In this document: positions 1 to 14,039 of the stretch, piece by piece
Layout: each line of letters begins with the position of its first letter
How positions within the stretch are numbered: position 1 is the first letter of the stretch
NCBI GenBank assembly: GCA_964057225.1
Contig: OZ059899.1
Location: 20,964,501 to 21,028,500, forward strand
Direction: 5' to 3'
DNA: 64,000 nt
Origin: Auanema rhodensis
Taxonomy: Eukaryota > Nematoda > Chromadorea > Rhabditida > Rhabditidae
Position numbers and translations under genes: made by a program
Notes under the pieces: model-generated
What the model saw: only the letters and a program-made list of their open reading frames with translations
The model's database searches: none
What the model was told of the DNA's origin: nothing

Positions 1-1755
1 ATTTTTGCTAAATTATTTTGAAATTTTTCGAAAAAATTTTTGTCAAAATGTTTTTGGAAGCAATGTTGAGTGTACATGGAAACTCAACATACACTAATGC
101 ATCATTTTTCAAACGATCATAACTAATTTTTGTATTAACCGTTTCTCAATGTAGTATAGTGCATTCGATGCGGATTTTTAAGCTGCGTCGATCTGTGTTA
201 TCAGATTTGCGCTAGCTTAAAAATGCACCGAGATATCAACTGATATAAGTTCACACATATATCCTCGATTTTCACCCTGAAGAATTAATTTTTTTCGTTG
301 AATAACATTGTTCATCGTCTTTGCCTTAAAAAAAGAAATCTAAGAACATCTACGTTTCGCTAAATTATTTTGAAATTTTTCGAAAAAATTTTTGTCAAAA
401 TGTTTTTGGAAGCAATGTTGAGTGTACATGGAAATTCAACATACACTAATGCATCATTTTTCAAACGATCATAACTAATTTTTGTATTGAGCGTTTCTCA
501 TTGTAGTATAGTGCATTCGATGCGGATTTTTAAGCTGCGTCGATCTGTGCTATCAGATTTGCGCTAGCTTAAAAATGCACCGAGATATCAACTGATATAA
601 GTTCACACATATATCCTCGATTTTCACCCTGAAGAATTAATTTTTTCGTTGAATAACGTTGTCCATCGTCTTTGCCTTGAAAAAAGGAATCTAAAAACAT
701 CTAATTTTTGCTAAATTATTTTGAAATTTTTCGAAAAAATTTTTGTCAAAATGTTTTTGGAAGCAATGTTGAGTGTACATGGAAACTCAACATACACTAA
801 TGCATCATTTTTCAAACGATCATAACTAATTTTTGTATTAACCGTTTCTCAATGTAGTATAGTGCATTCGATGCGGATTTTTAAGCTGCGTCGATCTGTG
901 TTATCAGATTTGCGCTAGCTTAAAAATGCACCGAGATATCAACTTATATAAGTTCACACATATATCCTCGATTTTCACCCTGAAGAATTAATTTTTTCGT
1001 TGAATAACGTTGTCCATCGTCTTTGCCTTGAAAAAAGGAATCTAAAAACATCTAATTTTTGCTAAATTATTTTGAAATTTTTCGAAAAAATTTTTGTCAA
1101 AATGTTTTTGGAAGCAATGTTGAGTGTACATGGAAACTCAACATACACTAATGCATCATTTTTCAAACGATCATAACTAATTTTTGTATTAAGCGTTTCT
1201 CAAAGTAGTATAGTGCATTCGATGCGGATTTTTAAGCTGCGTCGATCTGTGTTATCAGATTTGCGCTAGCTTAAAAATGCACCGAGATATCAACTGATAT
1301 AAGTTCACACATATATCCTCGATTTTCACCCTGAAGAATTAATTTTTTCGTTGAATAACATTGTTCATCGTCTTTGCCTTAAAAAAAGGAATCTAAGAAC
1401 ATCTACGTTTCGCTAAATTATTTTGAAATTTTTCGAAAAAATTTTTTCAAAATGTTTTTGGAAGCAATGTTGAGTGTACATGGAAACTCAACATACACTA
1501 ATGCATCATTTTTCAAACGATCATAACTAATTATTGTATCAAGCGTTTCTCAATGTAATATAGTGCATTCGATGCGGATTTTTAAGTTGCGTCGATCTGT
1601 GTTATCAGATTTGCGCTAGCTTAAAAATGCACCTAGATATCAACTGATATAAGTTCACACTTATATCCTCGATTTTCACCCTGAAGAATTAATTTTCTCG
1701 TTGATTAACATTGTCCATCGTCTTTGCCTTGAAAAAAGGAATCTAAAAACATCTA
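1..1755 (+). repeat. Block A-G-A-R-T, copy 1 (m1-m5)
   Basis: Same five-type order as m24-m28 and m36-m40. Shared private features are GAAATCTAAG at the end of the first monomer and GGAAATTCAAC (offset 83 T) in the G monomer, near 426, 8,503 and 12,715. This copy lacks the two private changes of m26/m38, so it is the more distant relative. The first monomer is 352 bp because of one extra T near 290. Confidence 0.8.
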
Positions 1756-4700
1756 CTTTTTGCTAAATTATTTTGAAATTTTTCGAAAAAATTTTTGTCA
1801 AAATGTTTTTGGAAGCAATGTTGAGTGTACATGGAAACTCAACATACACTAATGCATCATTTTTCAAACGATCATAACTAATTTTTGTATTAACCGTTTC
1901 TCAATGTTGTATAGTGCATTCAATGCGGATTTTTAAGCTGCGTCGATCTGTGTTATCAGATTTGCGCTAGCTTAAAAATGCACCGAGATATCAACTTATA
2001 TAAGTTCACACATATATCCTCGATTTTCACCCTGAAGAATTAATTTTTTCGTTGAATAACGTTGTCCATCGTCTTTGCCTTGAAAAAAGGAATCTAAAAA
2101 CATCTAATTTTTGCTAAATTATTTTGAAATTTTTCGAAAAAATTTTTGTCAAAATGTTTTTGGAAGCAATGTTGAGTGTACATGGAAACTCAACATACAC
2201 TAATGCATCATTTTTCAAACGATCATAACTAATTTTTGTATTAACCGTTTCTCAATGTAGTATAGTGCATTCGATGCGGATTTTTAAGCTGCGTCGATCT
2301 GTGTTATCAGATTTGCGCTAGCTTAAAAATGCACCGAGATATCAACTGATATAAGTTCACACATATATCCTCGATTTTCACCCTGAAGAATTAATTTTTT
2401 CGTTGAATAACATTGTTCATCGTCTTTGCCTTAAAAAAAGGAATCTAAGAACATCTACGTTTCGCTAAATTATTTTGAAATTTTTCGAAAAAATTTTTGT
2501 CAAAATGTTTTTGGAAGCAATGTTGAGTGTACATGGAAACTCAACATACACTAATGCATCATTTTTCAAACGATCATAACTAATTATTGTATCAAGCGTT
2601 TCTCAATGTAATATAGTGCATTCGATGCGGATTTTTAAGTTGCGTCGATCTGTGTTATCAGATTTGCGCTAGCTTAAAAATGCACCGAGATATCAACTGA
2701 TATAAGTTCACACTTATATCCTCGATTTTCACCCTGAAGAATTAATTTTTTCGTTGATTAACATTGTCCATCGTCTTTGCCTTGAAAAAAGGAATCTAAA
2801 AACATCTACTTTTTGCTAAATTATTTTGAAATTTTTCGAAAAAATTTTTGTCAAAATGTTTTTGGAAGCAATGTTGAGTGTACATGGAAACTCAACATAC
2901 ACTAATGCATCATTTTTCAAACGATCATAACTAATTTTTGTATTAACCGTTTCTCAATGTAGTATAGTGCATTCGATGCGGATTTTTAAGCTGCGTCGAT
3001 CTGTGTTATCAGATTTGCGCTAGCTTAAAAATGCACCGAGATATCAACTTATATAAGTTCACACATATATCCTCGATTTTCACCCTGAAGAATTAATTTT
3101 TTCGTTGAATAACGTTGTCCATCGTCTTTGCCTTGAAAAAAGGAATCTAAAAACATCTAATTTTTGCTAAATTATTTTGAAATTTTTCGAAAAAATTTTT
3201 GTCAAAATGTTTTTGGAAGCAATGTTGAGTGTACATGGAAACTCAACATACACTAATGCATCATTTTTCAAACGATCATAACTAATTTTTGTATTAAGCG
3301 TTTCTCAAAGTAGTATAGTGCATTCGATGCGGATTTTTAAGCTGCGTCGATCTGTGTTATCAGATTTGCGCTAGCTTAAAAATGCACCGAGATATCAACT
3401 GATATAAGTTCACACATATATCCTCGATTTTCACCCTGAAGAATTAATTTTTTCGTTGAATAACATTGTTCATCGTCTTTGCCTTAAAAAAAGGAATCTA
3501 AGAACATCTACGTTTCGCTAAATTATTTTGAAATTTTTCGAAAAAATTTTTTCAAAATGTTTTTGGAAGCAATGTTGAGTGTACATGGAAACTCAACATA
3601 CACTAATGCATCATTTTTCAAACGATCATAACTAATTATTGTATCAAGCGTTTCTCAATGTAATATAGTGCATTCGATGCGGATTTTTAAGTTGCGTCGA
3701 TCTGTGTTATCAGATTTGCGCTAGCTTAAAAATGCACCTAGATATCAACTGATATAAGTTCACACTTATATCCTCGATTTTCACCCTGAAGAATTAATTT
3801 TTTCGTTGATTAACATTGTCCATCGTCTTTGCCTTGAAAAAAGGAATCTAAAAACATCTACTTTTTGCTAAATTATTTTGAAATTTTTCGAAAAAATTTT
3901 TGTCAAAATGTTTTTGGAAGCAATGTTGAGTGTACATGGAAACTCAACATACACTAATGCATCATTTTTCAAACGATCATAACTAATTTTTGTATTAACC
4001 GTTTCTCAATGTTGTATAGTGCATTCAATGCGGATTTTTAAGCTGCGTCGATCTGTGTTATCAGATTTGCGCTAGCTTAAAAATGCACCGAGATATCAAC
4101 TTATATAAGTTCACACATATATCCTCGATTTTCACCCTGAAGAATTAATTTTTTCGTTGAATAACGTTGTCCATCGTCTTTGCCTTGAAAAAAGGAATCT
4201 AAAAACATCTAATTTTTGCTAAATTATTTTGAAATTTTTCGAAAAAATTTTTGTCAAAATGTTTTTGGAAGCAATGTTGAGTGTACATGGAAACTCAACA
4301 TACACTAATGCATCATTTTTCAAACGATCATAACTAATTTTTGTATTAACCGTTTCTCAATGTAGTATAGTGCATTCGATGCGGATTTTTAAGCTGCGTC
4401 GATCTGTGTTATCAGATTTGCGCTAGCTTAAAAATGCACCGAGATATCAACTGATATAAGTTCACACATATATCCTCGATTTTCACCCTGAAGAATTAAT
4501 TTTTTCGTTGAATAACATTGTTCATCGTCTTTGCCTTAAAAAAAGGAATCTAAGAACATCTACGTTTCGCTAAATTATTTTGAAATTTTTCGAAAAAATT
4601 TTTGTCAAAATGTTTTTGGAAGCAATGTTGAGTGTACATGGAAACTCAACATACACTAATGCATCATTTTTCAAACGATCATAACTAATTATTGTATCAA

Positions 4701-4913
4701 GCGTTTCTCAATGTAATATAGTGCATTCGATGCGGATTTTTAAGTTGCGTCGATCTGTGTTATCAGATTTGCGCTAGCTTAAAAATGCACCGAGATATCA
4801 ACTGATATAAGTTCACACTTATATCCTCGATTTTCACCCTGAAGAATTAATTTTTTCGTTGATTAACATTGTCCATCGTCTTTGCCTTGAAAAAAGGAAT
4901 CTAAAAACATCTA
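704..4913 (+). repeat. Two tandem copies of a 6-monomer unit (2,105 bp each)
   Basis: m3-m8 (704-2,808) and m9-m14 (2,809-4,913) have the same type order A R T A A T. They share private markers: a deleted G in the 350-bp monomers m5 and m11 (near 1,447 and 3,552), and the pair GTTGTATAG + CATTCAATG in m6 and m12 (1,921 and 4,026, 2,105 bp apart). The few differences I found include the first base of each unit and a C at about 1,697 in the first copy. Homology stops at m15, which is type D. Confidence 0.9.
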
Positions 4914-5966
4914 CTTTTTGCTAAATTATTTTGAAATTTTTCGAAAAAATTTTTGTCAAAATGTTTTTGGAAGCAATGTTGAGTGTACATGGAAACTCAA
5001 CATACACTAATGCATCATTTTTCAAACGATCATAACTAATTTTTGTATTGAGTGTTTCTTATTGTAGTATAGTGCATTCGATGCGAATTTTTAAGCTGCG
5101 TCGATCTGTGTTATCAGATTTGCGCTAGCTTAAAAATGCACCGAGATATCAACTGATATAAGTTCACACATATATCCTCGATTTTCACCCTGAAGAATTA
5201 ATTTTTTCGTTGAATAACATTGTTCATCGTCTTTGCCTTAAAAAAAGGAATCTAAGAACATCTACGTTTCGCTAAATTATTTTGAAATTTTTCGAAAAAA
5301 TTTTTGTCAAAATGTTTTTGGAAGCAATGTTGAGTGTACATGGAAACTCAACATACACTAATGCATCATTTTTCAAACGATCATAACTAATTATTGTATC
5401 AAGCGTTTCTCAATGTAATATAGTGCATTCGATGCGGATTTTTAAGTTGCGTCGATCTGTGTTATCAGATTCGCGCTAGCTTAAAAATGCACCTAGATAT
5501 CAACTGATATAAGTTCACACTTATATCCTCGATTTTCACCCTGAAGAATTAATTTTTTCGTTGATTAACATTGTCCATCGTCTTTGCCTTGAAAAAAGGA
5601 ATCTAAAAACATCTACTTTTTGCTAAATTATTTTGAAATTTTTCGAAAAAATTTTTGTCAAAATGTTTTTGGAAGCAATGTTGAGTGTACATGGAAACTC
5701 AACATACACTAATGCATCATTTTTCAAACGATCATAACTAATTTTTGTATTGAGTGTTTCTTATTGTAGTATAGTGCATTCGATGCGGATTTTTAAGCTG
5801 CGTCGATCTGTGTTATCAGATTTGCGCTAGCTTAAAAATGCACCGAGATATCAACTGATATAAGTTCACACTTATATCCTCGATTTTCACCCTGAAGAAT
5901 TAATTTTTTCGTTGAATAACATTGTCCATCGTCTTTGCCTTGAAAAAAGGAATCTAAAAACATCTA

Positions 5967-7019
5967 ATTTTTGCTAAATTATTTTGAAATTTTTCGAAAA
6001 AATTTTTGTCAAAATGTTTTTGGAAGCAATGTTGAGTGTACATGGAAACTCAACATACACTAAGGCATCATTTTTCAAACGATCATAACTAATTTTTGTA
6101 TTGAGCGTTTCTCAATGTAGTATAGTGCATTCGATGCGGATTTTCAAGCTGCGTCGATCTGTGTTATCAGATTTGCGCTAGCTTAAAAATGCACCGAGAT
6201 ATCAACTGATATAAGTTCACACTTATATCCTCGATTTTCACCCTGGAGAATTAATTTTTTCGTTGAATAACATTGTTCATCGTCTTTGCCTTGAAAAAAG
6301 AAATCTAAAAACATCTACTTTTTGCTAAATTATTTTGAAATTTTTCGAAAAAATTTTTGTCAAAATGTTTTTGGAAGCAATGTTGAGTGTACATGGAAAC
6401 TCAACATACACTAATGCATCATTTTTCAAACGATCATAACTAATTTTTGTATTAAGCGTTTCTCAATGTAGTATAGTGCATTCGATGCGGATTTTCAAGC
6501 TGCGTCGATCTGTGTTATCAGATTTGCGCTAGCTTAAAAATGCACCGAGATATCAACTGATATAAGTTCACACTTATATCCTCGAATTTCACCCTGGAGA
6601 ATTAATTTTTTCGTTGAATAACATTGTTCATCGTCTTTGCCTTGAAAAAAGAAATCTAAAAACATCTACTTTTTGCTAAACTATTTTGAAATTTTTCGAA
6701 AAAATTTTTGTCAAAATGTTTTTGGAAGCAATGTTGAGTGTACATGGAAACTCAACATACACTAATGCATCATTTTTCAAACGATCATAACTAATTTTTG
6801 TATTAAGCGTTTCTCAATGTAGTATAGTGCATTCGATGCGGATTTTCAAGCTGCGTCGATCTGTGTTATCAGATTTGCGCTAGCTTAAAAATGCACCGAG
6901 ATATCAACTGATATAAGTTCACACTTATATCCTCGAATTTCACCCTGGAGAATTAATTTTTTCGTTGAATAACATTGTTCATCGTCTTTGCCTTGAAAAA
7001 AGAAATCTAAAAACATCTA
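5967..7019 (+). repeat. Local triplication of a CCTGGAG / TTTTCAAG subtype (m18-m20)
   Basis: Three adjacent monomers share G at offset 279 (CCCTGGAG) and C at 179. m19 and m20 also share CTCGAATTTC (near 6,585 and 6,936) and sit exactly 351 bp apart. m17-m19 match m45-m47 with a displacement of 9,828 bp (28 monomers; TAAGGCATC at 6,064 and 15,892). The far copy has only two of these monomers before the GCCGCG monomer, so copy number changed by one after duplication. Confidence 0.85.
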
Positions 7020-7370
7020 CTTTTTGCTAAACTATTTTGAAATTTTTCGAAAAAATTTTTGTCAAAATGTTTTTGGAAGCAATGTTGAGTGTACATGGAA
7101 ACTCAACATACACTAATGCATCATTTTTCAAACGATCATAACTAATTTTTGTATTAAGCGTTTCTCAATGTAGTATAGTGCATTCGATGCGGATTTTTAA
7201 GCCGCGTCGATCTGTGTTATCAGATTTGCGCTAGCTTAAAAATGCACCGAGATATCAACTGATATAAGTTCACACTTATATCCTCGATTTTCACCCTGAA
7301 GAATTAATTTTTTCGTTGAATAACATTGTCCATCGTCTTTGCCTTGAAAAAAGAAATCTAAAAACATCTA

Positions 7371-9827
7371 CTTTTTGCTAAATTATTTTGAAATTTTTCG
7401 AAAAAATTTTTGTCAAAATGTTTTTGGAAGCAATGTTGAGTGTACATGGAAACTCAACATACACTAATGCATCATTTTTCAAACGATCATAACTAATTTT
7501 TGTATTAACCGTTTCTCAATGTAGTATAGTGCATTCGATGCGGATTTTTAAGCTGCGTCGATCTGTGTTATCAGATTTGCGCTAGCTTAAAAATGCACCT
7601 AGATATCAACTGATATAAGTTCACACTTATATCCTCGATTTTCACCCTGAAGAATTAATTTTTTCGTTGATTAACATTGTCCATCGTCTTTGCCTCGAAA
7701 AAAGGAATCTAAAAACATCTACGTTTCGCTAAATTATTTTGAAATTTTTCGAAAAAATTTTTGTCAAAATGTTTTTGGAAGCAATGTTGAGTGTACATGG
7801 AAACTCAACATACACTAATGCATCATTTTTCAAACGATCATAACTAATTATTGTATCAGGCGTTTCTCAATGTAATATAGTGCATTCGATGCGGATTTTT
7901 AAGTTGCGTCGATCTGTGTTATCAGATTTGCGCTAGCTTAAAAATGCACCTAGATATCAACTGATATAAGTTCACACTTATATCCTCGATTTTCACCCTG
8001 AAGAATTAATTTTTTCGTTGATTAACATTGTCCATCGTCTTTGCCTTGAAAAAAGGAATCTAAAAACATCTACTTTTTGCTAAATTATTTTGAAATTTTT
8101 CGAAAAAATTTTTGTCAAAATGTTTTTGGAAGCAATGTTGAGTGTACATGGAAACTCAACATACACTAATGCATCATTTTTCAAACGATCATAACTAATT
8201 TTTGTATTAACCGTTTCTCAATGTAGTATAGTGCATTCGATGCGGATTTTTAAGCTGCGTCGATCTGTGTTATCAGATTTGCGCTAGCTTAAAAATGCAC
8301 CGAGATATCAACTGATATAAGTTCACACATATATCCTCGATTTTCACCCTGAAGAATTAATTTTTTCGTTGAATAACATTGTTCATCGTCTTTGCCTTAA
8401 AAAAAGAAATCTAAGAACATCTACGTTTCGCTAAATTATTTTGAAATTTTTCGAAAAAATTTTTGTCAAAATGTTTTTGGAAGCAATGTTGAGTGTACAT
8501 GGAAATTCAACATACACTAATGCATCATTTTTCAAACGATCATAACTAATTTTTGTATTGAGCGTTTCTCATTGTAGTATAGTGCATTCGATGCGGATTT
8601 TTAAGCTGCGTCGATCTGTGTTATCAGATTTGCGCTAGCTTAAAAATGCACCGAGATATCAACTGATATAAGTTCACACATATATCCTCGATTTTCACCC
8701 TGAAGAATTAATTTTTTCGTTGAATAACGTTGTCCATCGTCTTTGCCTTGAAAAAAGGAATCTAAAAACATCTAATTTTTGCTAAATTATTTTGAAATTT
8801 TTCGAAAAAATTTTTGTCAAAATGTTTTTGGAAGCAATGTTGAGTGTACATGGAAACTCAACATACACTAATGCATCATTTTTCAAACGATCATAACTAA
8901 TTTTTGTATTAACCGTTTCTCAATGTAGTATAGTGCATTCGATGCGGATTTTTAAGCTGCGTCGATCGGTGTTATCAGATTTGCGCTAGCTTGAAAATGC
9001 ACCGAGATATCAACTTATATAAGTTCACACATATATCCTCGATTTTCACCCTGAAGAATTAATTTTTTCGTTGAATAACGTTGTCCATCGTCTTTGCCTT
9101 GAAAAAAGGAATCTAAAAACATCTAATTTTTGCTAAATTATTTTGAAATTTTTCGAAAAAATTTTTGTCAAAATGTTTTTGGAAGCAATGTTGAGTGTAC
9201 ATGGAAACTCAACATACACTAATGCATCATTTTTCAAACAATCATAACTAATTTTTGTATTAAGCGTTTCTCAAAGTAGTATAGTGCATTCGATGCGGAT
9301 TTTTAAGCTGCGTCGATCTGTGTTATCAGATTTGCGCTAGCTTAAAAATGCACCGAGATATCAACTGATATAAGTTCACACATATATCCTCGATTTTCAC
9401 CCTGAAGAATTAATTTTTTCGTTGAATAACATTGTTCATCGTCTTTGCCTTAAAAAAAGGAATCTAAGAACATCTACGTTTCGCTAAATTATTTTGAAAT
9501 TTTTCGAAAAAATTTTTGTCAAAATGTTTTTGGAAGCAATGTTGAGTGTACATGGAAACTCAACATACACTAATGCATCATTTTTCAAACGATCATAACT
9601 AATTATTGTATCAAGCGTTTCTCAATGTAATATAGTGCATTCGATGCGGATTTTTAAGTTGCGTCGATCTGTGTTATCAGATTTGCGCTAGCTTAAAAAT
9701 GCACCTAGATATCAACTGATATAAGTTCACACTTATATCCTCGATTTTCACCCTGAAGAATTAATTTTTTCGTTGATTAACATTGTCCATCGTCTTTGCC
9801 TTGAAAAAAGGAATCTAAAAACATCTA
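7371..9827 (+). repeat. 12-monomer displaced duplication, left copy (m22-m28)
   Basis: Type order A T A G A R T, matched by m34-m40 exactly 4,212 bp (12 x 351) downstream. Shared private markers: TATCAGGCG (7,858 / 12,070), GATCGGTG (8,968 / 13,180), CTTGAAAATG in the same monomers, and CAAACAATC (9,240 / 13,452). Homology fails on the left in m21 (offset 184 C only in this copy) and on the right in m29. I saw no difference at the markers compared. Confidence 0.9.
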
Positions 9828-11582
9828 CTTTTTGCTAAATTATTTTGAAATTTTTCGAAAAAATTTTTGTCAAAATGTTTTTGGAAGCAATGTTGAGTGT
9901 ACATGGAAACTCAACATACACTAATGCATCATTTTTCAAACGATCATAACTAATTATTGTATCAAGCGTTTCTCAATGTAATATAGTGCATTCGATGCGG
10001 ATTTTTAAGTTGCGTCGATCTGTGTTATCAGATTTGCGCTAGCTTAAAAATGCACCTAGATATCAACTGATATAAGTTCACACTTATATCCTCGATTTTC
10101 ACCCTGAAGAATTAATTTTTTCGTTGATTAACATTGTCCATCGTCTTTGCCTTGAAAAAAGGAATCTAAAAACATCTACTTTTTGCTAAATTATTTTGAA
10201 ATTTTTCGAAAAAATTTTTGTCAAAATGTTTTTGGAAGCAATGTTGAGTGTACATGGAAACTCAACATACACTAATGCATCATTTTTCAAACGATCATAA
10301 CTAATTTTTGTATTGAGTGTTTCTTATTGTAGTATAGTGCATTCGATGCGGATTTTTAAGCTGCGTCGATCTGTGTTATCAGATTTGCGCTAGCTTAAAA
10401 ATGCACCGAGATATCAACTGATATAAGTTCACACATATATCCTCGATTTTCACCCTGAAGAATTAATTTTTTCGTTGAATAACATTGTCCATCGTCTTTG
10501 CCTTGAAAAAAGGAATCTAAAAACATCTACTTTTTGCTAAATTATTTTGAAATTTTTCGAAAAAATTTTTGTCAAAATGTTTTTGGAAGCAATGTTGAGT
10601 GTACATGGAAACTCAACATACACTAATGCATCATTTTTCAAACGATCATAACTAATTATTGTATCAAGCGTTTCTCAATGTAATATAGTGCATTCGATGC
10701 GGATTTTTAAGTTGCGTCGATCTGTGTTATCAGATTTGCGCTAGCTTAAAAATGCACCTAGATATCAACTGATATAAGTTCACACTTATATCCTCGATTT
10801 TCACCCTGAAGAATTAATTTTTTCGTTGATTAACATTGTCCATCGTCTTTGCCTTGAAAAAAGGAATCTAAAAACATCTACTTTTTGCTAAATTATTTTG
10901 AAATTTTTCGAAAAAATTTTTGTCAAAATGTTTTTGGAAGCAATGTTGAGTGTACATGGAAACTCAACATACACTAATGCATCATTTTTCAAACGATCAT
11001 AACTAATTTTTGTATTGAGTGTTTCTTATTGTAGTATAGTGCATTCGATGCGGATTTTTAAGCTGCGTCGATCTGTGTTATCAGATTTGCGCTAGCTTAA
11101 AAATGCACCGAGATATCAACTGATATAAGTTCACACTTATATCCTCGATTTTCACCCTGAAGAATTAATTTTTTCGTTGAATAACATTGTCCATCGTCTT
11201 TGCCTTGAAAAAAGGAATCTAAAAACATCTAATTTTTGCTAAATTATTTTGAAATTTTTCGAAAAAATTTTTGTCAAAATGTTTTTGGAAGCAATGTTGA
11301 GTGTACATGGAAACTCAACATACACTAAGGCATCATTTTTCAAACGATCATAACTAATTTTTGTATTAACCGTTTCTCAATGTAGTATAGTGCATTCGAT
11401 GCGGATTTTTAAGCTGCGTCGATCTGTGTTATCAGATTTGCGCTAGCTTAAAAATGCACCGAGATATCAACTGATATAAGTTCACACTTATATCCTCGAT
11501 TTTCACCCTGAAGAATTAATTTTTTCGTTGAATAACATTGTCCATCGTCTTTGCCTTGAAAAAAGAAATCTAAAAACATCTA

Positions 11583-14039
11583 CTTTTTGCTAAATTATTT
11601 TGAAATTTTTCGAAAAAATTTTTGTCAAAATGTTTTTGGAAGCAATGTTGAGTGTACATGGAAACTCAACATACACTAATGCATCATTTTTCAAACGATC
11701 ATAACTAATTTTTGTATTAACCGTTTCTCAATGTAGTATAGTGCATTCGATGCGGATTTTTAAGCTGCGTCGATCTGTGTTATCAGATTTGCGCTAGCTT
11801 AAAAATGCACCTAGATATCAACTGATATAAGTTCACACTTATATCCTCGATTTTCACCCTGAAGAATTAATTTTTTCGTTGATTAACATTGTCCATCGTC
11901 TTTGCCTCGAAAAAAGGAATCTAAAAACATCTACGTTTCGCTAAATTATTTTGAAATTTTTCGAAAAAATTTTTGTCAAAATGTTTTTGGAAGCAATGTT
12001 GAGTGTACATGGAAACTCAACATACACTAATGCATCATTTTTCAAACGATCATAACTAATTATTGTATCAGGCGTTTCTCAATGTAATATAGTGCATTCG
12101 ATGCGGATTTTTAAGTTGCGTCGATCTGTGTTATCAGATTTGCGCTAGCTTAAAAATGCACCTAGATATCAACTGATATAAGTTCACACTTATATCCTCG
12201 ATTTTCACCCTGAAGAATTAATTTTTTCGTTGATTAACATTGTCCATCGTCTTTGCCTTGAAAAAAGGAATCTAAAAACATCTACTTTTTGCTAAATTAT
12301 TTTGAAATTTTTCGAAAAAATTTTTGTCAAAATGTTTTTGGAAGCAATGTTGAGTGTACATGGAAACTCAACATACACTAATGCATCATTTTTCAAACGA
12401 TCATAACTAATTTTTGTATTAACCGTTTCTCAATGTAGTATAGTGCATTCGATGCGGATTTTTAAGCTGCGTCGATCTGTGTTATCAGATTTGCGCTAGC
12501 TTAAAAATGCACCGAGATATCAACTGATATAAGTTCACACATATATCCTCGATTTTCACCCTGAAGAATTAATTTTTTCGTTGAATAACATTGTTCATCG
12601 TCTTTGCCTTAAAAAAAGAAATCTAAGAACATCTACGTTTCGCTAAATTATTTTGAAATTTTTCGAAAAAATTTTTGTCAAAATGTTTTTGGAAGCAATG
12701 TTGAGTGTACATGGAAATTCAACATACACTAATGCATCATTTTTCAAACGATCATAACTAATTTTTGTATTGAGCGTTTCTCATTGTAGTATAGTGCATT
12801 CGATGCGGATTTTTAAGCTGCGTCGATCTGTGTTATCAGATTTGCGCTAGCTTAAAAATGCACCGAGATATCAACTGATATAAGTTCACACATATATCCT
12901 CGATTTTCACCCTGAAGAATTAATTTTTTCGTTGAATAACGTTGTCCATCGTCTTTGCCTTGAAAAAAGGAATCTAAAAACATCTAATTTTTGCTAAATT
13001 ATTTTGAAATTTTTCGAAAAAATTTTTGTCAAAATGTTTTTGGAAGCAATGTTGAGTGTACATGGAAACTCAACATACACTAATGCATCATTTTTCAAAC
13101 GATCATAACTAATTTTTGTATTAACCGTTTCTCAATGTAGTATAGTGCATTCGATGCGGATTTTTAAGCTGCGTCGATCGGTGTTATCAGATTTGCGCTA
13201 GCTTGAAAATGCACCGAGATATCAACTTATATAAGTTCACACATATATCCTCGATTTTCACCCTGAAGAATTAATTTTTTCGTTGAATAACGTTGTCCAT
13301 CGTCTTTGCCTTGAAAAAAGGAATCTAAAAACATCTAATTTTTGCTAAATTATTTTGAAATTTTTCGAAAAAATTTTTGTCAAAATGTTTTTGGAAGCAA
13401 TGTTGAGTGTACATGGAAACTCAACATACACTAATGCATCATTTTTCAAACAATCATAACTAATTTTTGTATTAAGCGTTTCTCAAAGTAGTATAGTGCA
13501 TTCGATGCGGATTTTTAAGCTGCGTCGATCTGTGTTATCAGATTTGCGCTAGCTTAAAAATGCACCGAGATATCAACTGATATAAGTTCACACATATATC
13601 CTCGATTTTCACCCTGAAGAATTAATTTTTTCGTTGAATAACATTGTTCATCGTCTTTGCCTTAAAAAAAGGAATCTAAGAACATCTACGTTTCGCTAAA
13701 TTATTTTGAAATTTTTCGAAAAAATTTTTGTCAAAATGTTTTTGGAAGCAATGTTGAGTGTACATGGAAACTCAACATACACTAATGCATCATTTTTCAA
13801 ACGATCATAACTAATTATTGTATCAAGCGTTTCTCAATGTAATATAGTGCATTCGATGCGGATTTTTAAGTTGCGTCGATCTGTGTTATCAGATTTGCGC
13901 TAGCTTAAAAATGCACCTAGATATCAACTGATATAAGTTCACACTTATATCCTCGATTTTCACCCTGAAGAATTAATTTTTTCGTTGATTAACATTGTCC
14001 ATCGTCTTTGCCTTGAAAAAAGGAATCTAAAAACATCTA
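11583..14039 (+). repeat. 12-monomer displaced duplication, right copy (m34-m40)
   Basis: Partner of m22-m28, displaced by 4,212 bp. It contains the third A-G-A-R-T block (m36-m40). It is followed directly by the alternating D/T dimers, whereas the left copy is followed by an extra T monomer (m29) before its D/T run, so the right-hand joint differs. Confidence 0.9.
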
